A DNA stretch of 64,000 nucleotides, from the NCBI GenBank assembly GCA_900129675.1, contig FSRD01000002.1, positions 1,178,001 to 1,242,000 of the forward strand, read 5' to 3'. The notes beneath the pieces were generated by a model that did not search any database, was not told the origin of the DNA, and was given only the letters and a program-made list of their open reading frames with translations. Below, in pieces: positions 24,954 to 33,744 of this stretch. Position 1 is the stretch's first letter, and the number at the start of each line of letters is the position of its first letter. The translations under genes were made by a program, and so were the position numbers. Source of the DNA: Bradyrhizobium erythrophlei (GTDB taxonomy: Bacteria > Pseudomonadota > Alphaproteobacteria > Rhizobiales > Xanthobacteraceae).

Positions 24954-26891
24954 CTAAATTGAAACGTGTCGCCCGATCTCAACGACCTGATCGCTGGGGA
25001 GGCGGAAGAAGTCGCTAACATGGACGGCGTTGCGCTCCATCACAGCAAAGAACCGCTCCTGCCAGGCAGGCAAGCCCATGCCGTCTTCGCGGCCGACCAC
25101 CGTCTCATGGCCCACATAATAGGTCACGTCGTCGAGGTCGATGGTGCATCCCTGCGCCTTGCTGGCCGTAAGCAGTTCCGGAATATGCGGGCGCTCCATG
25201 AAGCCGAAACGCGCTTCCGCACGCCAGAAATTTGGCGCGACTTCGTCGATTGTCATGCGGTTGCCGGGCGCGACCCACGGCACCGACTGGATTTCCACGC
25301 GCAGTACGAAGAGATGCTCATGCAATGCACGGTTATGCTTGACGTGCCAGGCCATGACCGGCGGCGTATCGCGCTCGGTCCGGGTCAGGAACACGGCCGT
25401 GCCGGGAACGCGTGGAATGCCTTTGGATTGAATATCCTTCATGAATTCCGGGATGGGGATCAGAGATTCATGGATTCGAGCCATCACGGCCTCCGCTCCG
25501 CGATGCCAGATCCACATCACGCTGTAGACAGAGATAGCCAGGATAAGCGGCACATACCCGCCCTCGGCAATCTTTGTCAGGTTAGCAAGGAAGAAGGCGC
25601 TATCGACGATGAGAAAGAAGGCTGCAACGGAGCCGGCAGCTAACATGCTCCAGCCCCAGACCTCGCGCATCGCAATGAAAAGCAGTGCCGACGTCATCAG
25701 CATCGTCAGCGAAACCGCGATGCCGTAGGCAGCCGCCAGATTGTCAGATTTGCCAAACCCGATTGTGAGCCCGAGAGTTACGAACATCAGCAGCCAGTTG
25801 ACGACACCGACGTAAATCTGGCCGTAACCTTCCGATGAGGTCTGCTTGATCAGCAGCCTTGGCAACCAGCCGAGCTGAATTGCCTGCCGCGTCATCGAGA
25901 AAGCGCCCGTTATGATCGATTGGCTGGCAATGATCGTCGCTACTGTCGCAAGCGTGATGAGCGGAATCAGGAGCCCCCCGGGACAAAGCCGAAAGAAAAT
26001 ATTGCCGTCCGTCGGGACACCTTCAAGAACCAGTGCCGCCTGCCCGGCATAGTTGAGGATCAGACTGGGGAAGACGACCGCGAACCATGCCAGTGTAATG
26101 GGGCCCCTACCGAAATGACCCATATCGGCATAGAGGGCTTCAGCGCCGGTGACGCAGAGAAACACCGCGCCCAAAACCAGAAAGCCGGTTCCCCCATGTG
26201 AGAACAGATACGACAGACCGTAGACAGGATTGAGCGCGGCGAACACGGAAGGATGCCGGACGATGCCTGAAATTCCCATCAACGCGAGGGCGACAAACCA
26301 GAGCAGCATTACTGGACCAAAATAATGGCCGATCGCTGCTGTTCCCCGTGACTGGATGGCAAACAGCGCGAGCAGAATCGCCGCGGCGGCGGGAACAACA
26401 TAGGACTGAAATACCGGAGTAGCCATGTTCAGGCCCTCCAGTGCCGACAGCACCGAAATCGCCGGCGTAATCGCCCCATCGCCGTAGATCAGGGCCGCCC
26501 CGAACAGGCCGACCGCCACGATGGTAGGCCGCCGTTGCTTCTTAACTCCCAACAAGGCCATCAAGGCTAGAATGCCACCCTCGCCGTCATTGTCGACGCG
26601 CATAGCGAACGAGACATATTTGACCGTTGTAATGATGAAGAGAGTCCAGAGCACCAGCGAAAGCGCGCCCAGGATAATACCTGCGTCGGGAGGGCCTTCG
26701 GTGGTGCCGAGAATGGTCTTGAACGTATAAAGAGGGCTGGTCCCGATATCGCCAAATACGATACCGAGCGCGGACAGACCGAGCGTTTGCAGCTTACCCT
26801 GCGGAGCTTGTCGCGCTGCCTCGGCAGCAGTGGTTGCTGGATTTTCGGTCAATGTGCCGTCCAGAACAGAAATTTGATTGCCCGAAAGCAA
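24954..26891 (-). CDS. kup: Kup-family low-affinity potassium uptake protein
   Basis: A 645-residue K+/H+ symporter of the KUP/HAK family. Starting near residue 35, ALGIVFGDIGTSPLYT is the family hallmark. GDGAITPAISVLSALEG, MLLWFVALALMGI, YADMGHFGRGPI, SQSIITGAFSMTRQAIQLGWLPRL and about 12 membrane helices to residue 460 follow. The cytoplasmic C-terminus contains PRVPGTAVFLTRTERDTPPVMAWHVKHNRALHEHL. Length is normal. GC and codon use look somewhat lower than the neighbours, a possible sign of acquisition. No partner gene is adjacent. Confidence 0.93.
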   Translation of the reverse strand: MLSGNQISVLDGTLTENPATTAAEAARQAPQGKLQTLGLSALGIVFGDIGTSPLYTFKTILGTTEGPPDAGIILGALSLVLWTLFIITTVKYVSFAMRVDNDGEGGILALMALLGVKKQRRPTIVAVGLFGAALIYGDGAITPAISVLSALEGLNMATPVFQSYVVPAAAAILLALFAIQSRGTAAIGHYFGPVMLLWFVALALMGISGIVRHPSVFAALNPVYGLSYLFSHGGTGFLVLGAVFLCVTGAEALYADMGHFGRGPITLAWFAVVFPSLILNYAGQAALVLEGVPTDGNIFFRLCPGGLLIPLITLATVATIIASQSIITGAFSMTRQAIQLGWLPRLLIKQTSSEGYGQIYVGVVNWLLMFVTLGLTIGFGKSDNLAAAYGIAVSLTMLMTSALLFIAMREVWGWSMLAAGSVAAFFLIVDSAFFLANLTKIAEGGYVPLILAISVYSVMWIWHRGAEAVMARIHESLIPIPEFMKDIQSKGIPRVPGTAVFLTRTERDTPPVMAWHVKHNRALHEHLFVLRVEIQSVPWVAPGNRMTIDEVAPNFWRAEARFGFMERPHIPELLTASKAQGCTIDLDDVTYYVGHETVVGREDGMGLPAWQERFFAVMERNAVHVSDFFRLPSDQVVEIGRHVSI

Positions 26892-27239
26892 ACAGCCTTC
26901 CGGGCGATCATGTTACTTCATTGGATAAAGCCGGAGTTATGGCAATAGCCAATCGCTTTCCCTGCAAACGATCAACTTGTATTGCGACAATGAGGGCTCC
27001 TGGTTTTCGAGTGTCAAACGCCGTTGCCCGAGAAAATATAAACGGCATGGCGACGGTTGACGCGATTGTTGCGCGCAATGTTGATTGCCTCCGTTGCCCT
27101 GTCTCGCAAAGTACTCTCATGGAACCTTCAAGGATACTGGTTCTCGCAGGACCCGCGATTGCTACATGGTTAGAGGGCGGCCTTCATCAAGCTCGCATCA
27201 ATCCGCATTTGGCTGCGTGCCAATGAGTCCACACCCCAG
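26892..27239. other. Intergenic region between kup and the ABC transporter gene
   Basis: About 350 bp, AT-richer, no convincing gene on either strand. The kup promoter should lie near its right side; no repeat is recognised. Confidence 0.3.
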
Positions 27240-28550
27240 CTAGTGCGGATTTTCCAGGCTGAACAGTTCCGCCTGCTCGTCATAGGCGAACAGTTCCGCG
27301 TAACGTCCCCATGACACGATGGTTTTGAGCGTTTCGTCGGCCTGATCTTCCGCCATGTAGTCCTCGAGTTCGTTGCGGAAGCGCGCAACCGGCGCCGAGT
27401 GCGAAGGCCGCTCGTCGAGGACGCGGCGGATCAGGCCCATCACCGGCACATAGTTGATGAGATGTTCGGCGAACAGTTTCTTGCGGGCGTCGGTCTCGAG
27501 ATGGGCAAAGCGCTTGCCGGCGTCCGTCAGCATGAGGTCGCCTTCGCTCAGCTGGGCAAATCTCAGCAATTGCAGGGATTCGCCGAGGTGGAATATTTCG
27601 TCGGCTTCGAGTTGCAGGCTGTTGGCGAGCACCGGCAGGTCCGCGTGCCCTGCATAGGGTGGTCCCGCGAGCGTCTCGATCAGACCCGACAGCACGTTCG
27701 ACGAGACGTGCTGGAGGATCATGCCGACGCCGCTGCCGGGGATGCCCTCGATGGCCGGCGTCTTGGCCTCCGCGCGCTGCGTCATGCGGGCATAGATGCT
27801 GTCGACCAGCTGCCGGAATGCCGGATCGAGACGATTGCGCGGGTGCGGCAGGTCGACCCTAATCTCGGCCGCGATCCGGCCGGGATTGGACGAGAAGACC
27901 AGAATACGGTCGCACATCAATACCGCTTCCTCGATGTTGTGCGTCACCATCAGCACCGACTTGATCGGCAACCGGCCTTCGATCCAGAGATCGACCATGT
28001 CGGTACGCAGCGTCTCGGCGGTCAGCACGTCGAGCGCCGAAAACGGCTCGTCCATCAAGAGCAGGTCCGGATGAACCACCAGCGCCCGGGCAAACCCGAC
28101 GCGCTGTCGCATGCCGCCAGACAATTCCTTGGGGTAGGCGGACTCGAAGCCGTCGAGACCGATCAGGTCGATCGCCGCCAGCGCGCGCGTGCGGCGTTCG
28201 ACGCTGTCGATTCCAAGCGCCTCCAGTCCCAGTTCGACGTTCTGCAGAACCGTCAGCCAGGGAAACAGCGCAAACGACTGAAACACCATCGAGACGCCGT
28301 TCGGCGGTCCCATGATCGTCTCGCCGCGGCATTTCGCATCGCCCGATGACGGCGCGATCAGGCCGGCGATAATCCGCAGCAGCGTCGACTTGCCCGAGCC
28401 GGACCGGCCGAGCAGGCCGACGATTTCGCCGGAATGAAGCGTCAGATCGACTTTTTCGAGGACCAGCAATTCCTCGCCGCTGCCTTTCGGAAATGACCGG
28501 CAGACGCCGCGGATGTCGAGCAGGCTGGCCTGATTGAGTTGATCGAGCAT
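27240..28550 (-). CDS. ABC transporter ATP-binding protein with AAA-associated C-terminal domain (NitT/TauT type)
   Basis: A 436-residue ATPase. The nucleotide-binding domain (about 1-240) contains Walker A GRSGSGKSTLLR, Q-loop VFQSFALFPW, signature LSGGMRQR and Walker B LLLMDEPFSALD. A C-terminal AAA_assoc-type domain (about 290-430) includes HLGESLQLLRFAQL, DLMLTDAGKRFA and a terminal YAELFAYDEQAELFSLE. In this family the extra domain is thought to be regulatory. Overall it is like the nitrate/sulfonate/taurine importers. The start at 28550 is preceded by ggagaaaccg. Thirteen bases separate it from the permease gene upstream on the same strand. No binding-protein gene is adjacent; a fossil of one lies at 24.9 kb but is probably unrelated. 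Confidence 0.9.
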   Translation of the reverse strand: MLDQLNQASLLDIRGVCRSFPKGSGEELLVLEKVDLTLHSGEIVGLLGRSGSGKSTLLRIIAGLIAPSSGDAKCRGETIMGPPNGVSMVFQSFALFPWLTVLQNVELGLEALGIDSVERRTRALAAIDLIGLDGFESAYPKELSGGMRQRVGFARALVVHPDLLLMDEPFSALDVLTAETLRTDMVDLWIEGRLPIKSVLMVTHNIEEAVLMCDRILVFSSNPGRIAAEIRVDLPHPRNRLDPAFRQLVDSIYARMTQRAEAKTPAIEGIPGSGVGMILQHVSSNVLSGLIETLAGPPYAGHADLPVLANSLQLEADEIFHLGESLQLLRFAQLSEGDLMLTDAGKRFAHLETDARKKLFAEHLINYVPVMGLIRRVLDERPSHSAPVARFRNELEDYMAEDQADETLKTIVSWGRYAELFAYDEQAELFSLENPH

Positions 28551-28563
28551 CGGTTTCTCCTGA

Positions 28564-30303
28564 TCAGCCGAGGCGAAGACGGCGTTCGGCGAAGGCATAG
28601 AGCGGCCTCCAGAACAGCCGGTTGAAGAGCGTCACCAGCACGCACATGATGGCAATGCCGAGGACGACCCGGGGGAAGTCACCGGCCTCGGTCGCCGTCG
28701 CAATATAGGCGCCGAGACCGCTGGCCGTCAGATGGGTGTCGCCCCAGCTTGCGACCTCCGCGACGATGGCGGCATTCCATGACCCGCCCGACGCGGTGAT
28801 CGCACCGGTGATGTAGTACGGAAAAATTCCGGGCAGGACGACCTTGATCCACCATCGCCATCCCTTCAGATGGAAGCTGCCGGCAGCCTCCCGCAGATCG
28901 GTCGGAAATGCGCTGGCGCCTGCGATGACGTTGAACAGGATATACCACTGGGTGCCCAGGATCATCAGCGGGCTGAGCCAGACGTTGGTGTTCAGGCCGT
29001 AGCGAACGATCATCACCACAAAGACCGGAAAGGCGAGGTTGGCGGGAAACGCGGCCAGGAACTGCGCCAGCGGCTGGATTCGCTCGGCCAATTTCGGCCG
29101 AAGTCCGATCCAGACCCCGACCGGCACCCATATCAGGGTCGCGAGCGCAATCAGCACGATTACACGCGCCAGCGTAATGAAGCCGTATCCGACGGCGCTG
29201 AACAGGTCCGATGGGCCCAACGTCGCCGAGAGATATCGATAGATCCGCCAGGCCGCGTCGCCGGTGCATGCCATGACGATGGCAAGCCAGGCGGCGTCGA
29301 CGATGCGTGACGGTTGGCGACGGCGTCTCGTTGCCGTTTTGAATCGGCCCGGAAGCCCGATGTGCAAATTCGAGATGGCCTTGTTGAGCGCCGCGAACGG
29401 GTAAGTCAGGACGCGAAGCGCGCGCGTCCGCCGAAACAGGTCGAGCATCCAGGATGCCGGCGCGCTCGCGGAGGCGGTCTGCTCGAAGCGGAATTTGTCG
29501 GCCCAGGCCACCACGGGGCGAAACAGCAACTGGTCGTAGGCGAGGATGACCAGAAACATGGCCAGGAGGGCATAGCCGATCGCCGCGAGATTCTGCTGTT
29601 TGATGGCCAGCGCGACATAGGAGCCGATACCCGGCAACGTGACCGTGGTGTTGCCGACCGTGATCGCTTCGGACGCCACCACGAAGAACCATCCGCCCGA
29701 CATCGACATCATCGTATTCCAGATCAGGCCCGGCATGGCGAAGGGTACGTCGAGCCGCCAGAATCGCTGCCATCCGCTGAGGTGAAAGCTTTGCGACGCC
29801 TCTTCCAGGTCCTTCGGGACATTGCGCATCGACTGATACATGCTGAACGTCATGTTCCAGGCCTGGCTGGTGAAGATCGCGAACACGCAGGCGAGTTCGG
29901 CGCCGAACACCTGGCCGGGGAACAGATTCAGGAAGAACACCACAGTGAAGGTGAGGAAGCCGAGGATCGGCACCGACTGCAGGATGTCGAGCAGCGGGAT
30001 CAGCACCATCTCGGCGCGGCGGCTCTTGGCGGCAAGGGCCGCATAGATGAAGGTGAAGATGATCGAGCAGACGATCGCCAGCAGCATCCGCATGGTCGTC
30101 CGCAACGCATAGGCCGGCAGATGCGCCGGGTCGAGCGTTACCGGATCAACATCGAGCGCCGACAAGGGAAGGGCGGTCTGCTCGCCGCCATAGACGATCA
30201 GCACCATGGCGCCGATCACCAGCACCAGCGCGACGGCGTCCCAGACGTTGGGCCGCAGCGCCTGCCCCAATCTCGGCGACAGAATCTCTTGAAGGGTCAT
30301 CAC
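28564..30303 (-). CDS. ABC transporter permease, two permease domains fused (NitT/TauT type)
   Basis: A 579-residue inner-membrane protein holding two binding-protein-dependent permease domains in tandem. Domain 1 is about 20-280, with the EAA loop DLEEASQSFHLSGWQRFWRLDVPFAMPGLIWN. Domain 2 is about 360-565, with the second loop DLREAAGSFHLKGWRWWIKVVLPGIFPYYITG. Each has about six helices. A single chain therefore supplies what is usually a homodimer, and both coupling loops are intact. The gene precedes the ATPase gene and the pair should be one operon. The substrate is unknown; nitrate, sulfonate or related anions are likely by family. Confidence 0.9.
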   Translation of the reverse strand: MMTLQEILSPRLGQALRPNVWDAVALVLVIGAMVLIVYGGEQTALPLSALDVDPVTLDPAHLPAYALRTTMRMLLAIVCSIIFTFIYAALAAKSRRAEMVLIPLLDILQSVPILGFLTFTVVFFLNLFPGQVFGAELACVFAIFTSQAWNMTFSMYQSMRNVPKDLEEASQSFHLSGWQRFWRLDVPFAMPGLIWNTMMSMSGGWFFVVASEAITVGNTTVTLPGIGSYVALAIKQQNLAAIGYALLAMFLVILAYDQLLFRPVVAWADKFRFEQTASASAPASWMLDLFRRTRALRVLTYPFAALNKAISNLHIGLPGRFKTATRRRRQPSRIVDAAWLAIVMACTGDAAWRIYRYLSATLGPSDLFSAVGYGFITLARVIVLIALATLIWVPVGVWIGLRPKLAERIQPLAQFLAAFPANLAFPVFVVMIVRYGLNTNVWLSPLMILGTQWYILFNVIAGASAFPTDLREAAGSFHLKGWRWWIKVVLPGIFPYYITGAITASGGSWNAAIVAEVASWGDTHLTASGLGAYIATATEAGDFPRVVLGIAIMCVLVTLFNRLFWRPLYAFAERRLRLG

Positions 30304-30940
30304 TGTCGCCTTGTCCAGAATTCGTTATCATCACTGTGTCCGCCGTGACTGCACGGCCATCGCGTGCGAGCCCGATCAAGCCCAGCGTCCGCGAATACGT
30401 CCGGTCGGCTGCGGCGATTCATCGTGTGAATTTTTTGCAGCACAGGCATCACCGCAATCATGTCGGCGCGCTGCCGGCAAGGAAATGAAGCAATCGATTT
30501 CCTCCGTCCGGGGTTGCCGATGATCGCGTCAGAAGCCGTAGCCAGGAGAGGCGCCGTTGTTTACCCGCGCTGATGCGAATCGTTTGCAGTTGCAATAGAC
30601 GATCCGGCGATTTCCGCGAAGCAACGTCGATTCCGATTTCGTTAACCTCCCGACCCTTACGTCTATCCATACAAAACCGACCGTAAAATGAATATGACAG
30701 GGCTTCGCATTTCTCCGCGACAGCATGTCCCGAAGGCTGGCGGCGCCGGCACAAGCTGCCGCAACCTGCGGCGGGGGCTCGCCGGATCGAAAGGCGAACC
30801 GGATCGGCATGATGTTCGCCACGGCAATATAGTGTGCCATCTCCTTAGGCAATCATCCGTCTTTCGTCGATCGCGATAAGCCGCGCTTAATTCTTTAGCG
30901 GTAAAGATTGCCGGATTTTAAAACCGGATAGGCCCCTCAC
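30304..30940. other. Intergenic region between the ABC permease and TadG-like gene
   Basis: About 640 bp, AT-richer than the genes beside it. Divergent promoters are expected. A possible hairpin ccggattttaaaaccgg lies at about 30912-30928, just upstream of the TadG-like start. No gene is convincing on either strand. Confidence 0.35.
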
Positions 30941-32614
30941 ATGCGTAGTTTCTTTCGCCTGATCGACCGTTTCCGCAGGGATAAACGCGCCAATGTCGCG
31001 ATGATTTTCGGGATCACGGTGGTGCCGCTGATCTCGGCGATGGGTTGTGCGGTTGACTACTCGATGGCGACCAGAATGAGGGCGAAGCTGCAATCCGCGG
31101 CCGACGCCGCCAGCGTTGCCTCGCTTTCCCAGAAATCGGCCGGATTTACCGCGGCCTCGGCCATGTCGGGCGACGGCTCGGTTACAGCCGGTGTCACCGA
31201 GGCCAATAACATCTTTGACGGCAACGTGGGCTCGATCAGCGGTTATACGAATCTGACCCGCACCAGCACGGTCACAAAAACCGGCATCAAGCTGGCTTCC
31301 AACGTCTCGTTCAGTGCCGACGTGCCGACCAACTTTATGAGGGTGGTTGGATTGCAAAAACTGACGGTGACCGGCGTCTCGAAATCGACTGCCTCGCTGC
31401 CGCCCTATCTCGATTTTTATCTGGCGCTGGACGTTTCGGGATCGATGGGCCTGCCGTCGACACCGGCCGAAGCCCTGCGGATGCAGTCGATCAGCCCGGA
31501 TAACTTTGTGCAATACCCGACCGGCTGTACCCTGGCCTGCCACTTTGCGCCGCAAAAGAGCGCGTGCGTCGATCCGCCTGTCACCGCCCCCGCGGCTCCC
31601 CCTGCCAATCCCCCTATCACTACTACGTCGTATACCCAGCGATACAATACGAATAATTATTGCATGGGCTATGTGTATTCGCGCCTCAGCCAGAGCGCGC
31701 TCTCTGCCCTCATCAACCAGGCGTCGACCTCGTCCGTAAAGAAGCAGGTTCCCGGCTTGCCGGTTGCGATGCTTCCCGGCCTGAATACGACGGTTACTCC
31801 TGGCTCGCCGAATTCGCTGATTACCGGCAACTCTAGCAGTCTGCCGTACAGCCTGTCGGCGGCTACCTCCTGCCCGACCGACGGCACCGACGCCTGCATC
31901 CAGTTGCGCCTCGACGCTGTCGGCTACGCCCTGACCCAACTGTTCGTTAAGGCCAATGCCGACGAGAAGGTGACCAATCAATTCCGAATCGGACTCTATC
32001 CGTTCATCACGGATATCGATAAGAATTATGCTCCGCTGACCTCAAGTATCAATAGCAGTGCTTCGTCGCCCGGCACCATCAATTACGCCGCCGCAAATCT
32101 CGCCACGGAACTTGATAACAATTTGAATTCAACTCTTGGCTCAGGCGGCACGCATATCGACACGGCGCTCAACAGCTTGAACACCCTGATTGTCAGTGTC
32201 GGCGACGGCAGTACGTCGAATAAGACGCAGCCTTTTATCTTCCTCGTCACCGACGGCGCACAAGACAACCAATACAAAGACGTCCCCAACGGCAGCTGGC
32301 ACGGCAGCAACCACGCCACCACGCTTGATCTCCAGGGCACACTGGCGACCATTCCCTCCTGCACCAACCTCAAGAACCGCGGCATCATCATTTCCGTCCT
32401 CAACATTCCCTACCAGACGATCAACCCGGTGAACAAAACCTTTGCCGGTGACGAAGACGAATACGCCAACTGGAACATCCCGTACATTGAGCCGAGTCTT
32501 AAAGCCTGCGCATCGCCGGGCTTCTACTTCTCGGCCGGCACGCCGACGGGCATCAACGATGCCCTGAAGGCCATGTTCGACAAGGCACTGACGACCGCTC
32601 ATATCACGAACTGA
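30941..32614 (+). CDS. TadG-like pilus/surface protein with von Willebrand A domain
   Basis: A 557-residue protein. The N-terminal hydrophobic helix (RDKRANVAMIFGITVVPLISAMGCAVDYS, about 13-40) and the TadE/TadG-like ADAASVASL segment are typical of the Flp/Tad pilus-associated TadG family. A VWA domain follows with MIDAS DVSGSMG at about residue 163 and a late FIFLVTDGAQDN. Long low-complexity Ser/Thr/Asn-rich stretches lie between. No other tad genes are adjacent, so it is an orphan. It should be anchored in the inner membrane with its VWA domain outside. A 9-bp hairpin (32622-32648) follows the stop. Confidence 0.85.
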   Translation: MRSFFRLIDRFRRDKRANVAMIFGITVVPLISAMGCAVDYSMATRMRAKLQSAADAASVASLSQKSAGFTAASAMSGDGSVTAGVTEANNIFDGNVGSISGYTNLTRTSTVTKTGIKLASNVSFSADVPTNFMRVVGLQKLTVTGVSKSTASLPPYLDFYLALDVSGSMGLPSTPAEALRMQSISPDNFVQYPTGCTLACHFAPQKSACVDPPVTAPAAPPANPPITTTSYTQRYNTNNYCMGYVYSRLSQSALSALINQASTSSVKKQVPGLPVAMLPGLNTTVTPGSPNSLITGNSSSLPYSLSAATSCPTDGTDACIQLRLDAVGYALTQLFVKANADEKVTNQFRIGLYPFITDIDKNYAPLTSSINSSASSPGTINYAAANLATELDNNLNSTLGSGGTHIDTALNSLNTLIVSVGDGSTSNKTQPFIFLVTDGAQDNQYKDVPNGSWHGSNHATTLDLQGTLATIPSCTNLKNRGIIISVLNIPYQTINPVNKTFAGDEDEYANWNIPYIEPSLKACASPGFYFSAGTPTGINDALKAMFDKALTTAHITN

Positions 32615-32621
32615 GCGACAG

Positions 32622-32648
32622 CCGGCTCGCTGCGAATAGGCGAGCCGG
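32622..32648 (+). terminator. Hairpin after the TadG-like gene
   Basis: ccggctcgc-tgcgaatag-gcgagccgg, a perfect 9-bp stem just after the stop. No T-run follows, so an intrinsic terminator role is uncertain. Confidence 0.4.
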
Positions 32649-32700
32649 GTATCGCGTGCGGCTTTCGCGGGATCGCGCCCTTGCCGTCGATGTTGGGACC

Positions 32701-33690
32701 GTGGATCATCATGACCGTACCAAATCCAGGGCGGAAATGATTCGCGCGAAGGCTCCATCCGAACATGGCATTGCGGCCGAACTGGTCGCGGTGCTGGTGG
32801 CTGTGACCTCGGGCGAACCACGCGTGCTGACGATTCAGGATCAGTCCGCGCTGCCTTCCGGCCCGTTCGAACTGGCGCATCGCTCGCTGCAGTCGGGGAT
32901 GCGCGCCTGGGTCGAGCGGCAAACCCGGCTGCCGCTGGGCTATGTCGAGCAGTTGTACACGTTCGCCGATCGCGATCGCGCCGGCGTCACCGCCAAGCAC
33001 GTCATCTCCGTCAGTTATCTCGGCCTCACGCGTGAGCAGCCGGCCGCCGGCGAATATGAGGCAAGCTGGCACAGCTGGTACTCCTATTTCCCCTGGGAGG
33101 ATCATCGTCAGGGGCCGCCGCCGCTGATCGAGAAGACGCTGCGGCGGGGCTTGATGGCCTTTGTGTCGGCGACGCCGGACAAGGCCGCGCGATTGGTGCG
33201 CCGGCAACGCGCCGCGATGCTGTTCGGGTTCGACGACCATGCCTGGAACGAGGATCTCGTTCTGCAGCGCTACGAACTTCTGTACGAGGCGGGTTTGATT
33301 CCGGAGGCGTTGCGCGGCCGTGCTTCCGCGCCGGTGCCGGACAAGGAGGCCGTCGCTGCCCCCGGCCACGCCATGATCCTCGATCACCGCCGGATTCTGG
33401 CCACCGGCATTGCAAGGCTGCGGGCCAAGATCAAATACCATCCGGTGGTGTTCGAATTGATGCCGGAGACGTTCACGCTGCTGCAGTTGCAGCGTTGCAT
33501 CGAGGCGCTGGCCGGACGGCTGCTCTACAAGCAGAATTTTCGCCGCCTGATCGAAGGGCAGGAACTGGTTGAGGAGACTGGCGAAATGAGCCTCGATACC
33601 GGCGGCCGTCCGGCAAAATTGTTCCGGTTCCGCCGCGCGGTATTCGCGGAACGCGCCATCACCGGGAGCAAATTGCCCATTGCCACTTGA
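32701..33690 (+). CDS. nadQ: NAD biosynthesis regulator NadQ (NUDIX-like/winged-helix)
   Basis: A protein of about 329 residues. The N-terminal half (AELVAVLVAVTSGEPRVLTI ... SGMRAWVERQTRLPLGYVEQLYTFAD ... VISVSYLGLTREQ) resembles a NUDIX-type ligand-binding domain without a clear catalytic box. The C-terminal half (LRAKIKYHPVVFELMPETFTLLQLQRCIEALAG) has the winged-helix pattern seen in NrtR/NadQ-type regulators. In alphaproteobacteria NadQ represses nadABC. Position directly upstream of nadA on the same strand, plus a palindrome before nadA, supports the assignment. The start could be the GTG at 32701, the ATG at 32737 or upstream at 32656. Confidence 0.8.
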   Translation: MDHHDRTKSRAEMIRAKAPSEHGIAAELVAVLVAVTSGEPRVLTIQDQSALPSGPFELAHRSLQSGMRAWVERQTRLPLGYVEQLYTFADRDRAGVTAKHVISVSYLGLTREQPAAGEYEASWHSWYSYFPWEDHRQGPPPLIEKTLRRGLMAFVSATPDKAARLVRRQRAAMLFGFDDHAWNEDLVLQRYELLYEAGLIPEALRGRASAPVPDKEAVAAPGHAMILDHRRILATGIARLRAKIKYHPVVFELMPETFTLLQLQRCIEALAGRLLYKQNFRRLIEGQELVEETGEMSLDTGGRPAKLFRFRRAVFAERAITGSKLPIAT

Positions 33691-33721
33691 CAAGGCTTAT
33701 ACTCAATATCATCATAAGACA

Positions 33722-33743
33722 TGTACTCGATTGGAGTATAACT
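33722..33743 (+). promoter_or_regulatory. Candidate NadQ operator before nadA, overlapping its ribosome-binding site
   Basis: The inverted repeat TACTC-gattg-GAGTA is perfect in five bases of each arm; it is extended by tg/at on the sides. The last arm contributes TGGAG about 9 bp ahead of the nadA ATG, so the same bases may serve as operator and ribosome-binding site. A related half-site, TTATACTC, sits 20 bp upstream at 33706-33713. Binding by NadQ is inferred from position. Confidence 0.6.
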
Positions 33744-33744
33744 T

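Noticed and set aside
26834..27226. Plus-strand 130-codon frame between kup and the ABC genes
   Set aside because: Overlaps the 5' end of kup and shows no motif, start site or domain.
30529..30852. 107-codon minus-strand frame upstream of the TadG-like gene
   Set aside because: No signal, motif or coding bias; likely chance.
32599..33693. 364-codon minus-strand frame opposite nadQ
   Set aside because: Antisense to a gene with good family features; no motifs of its own.
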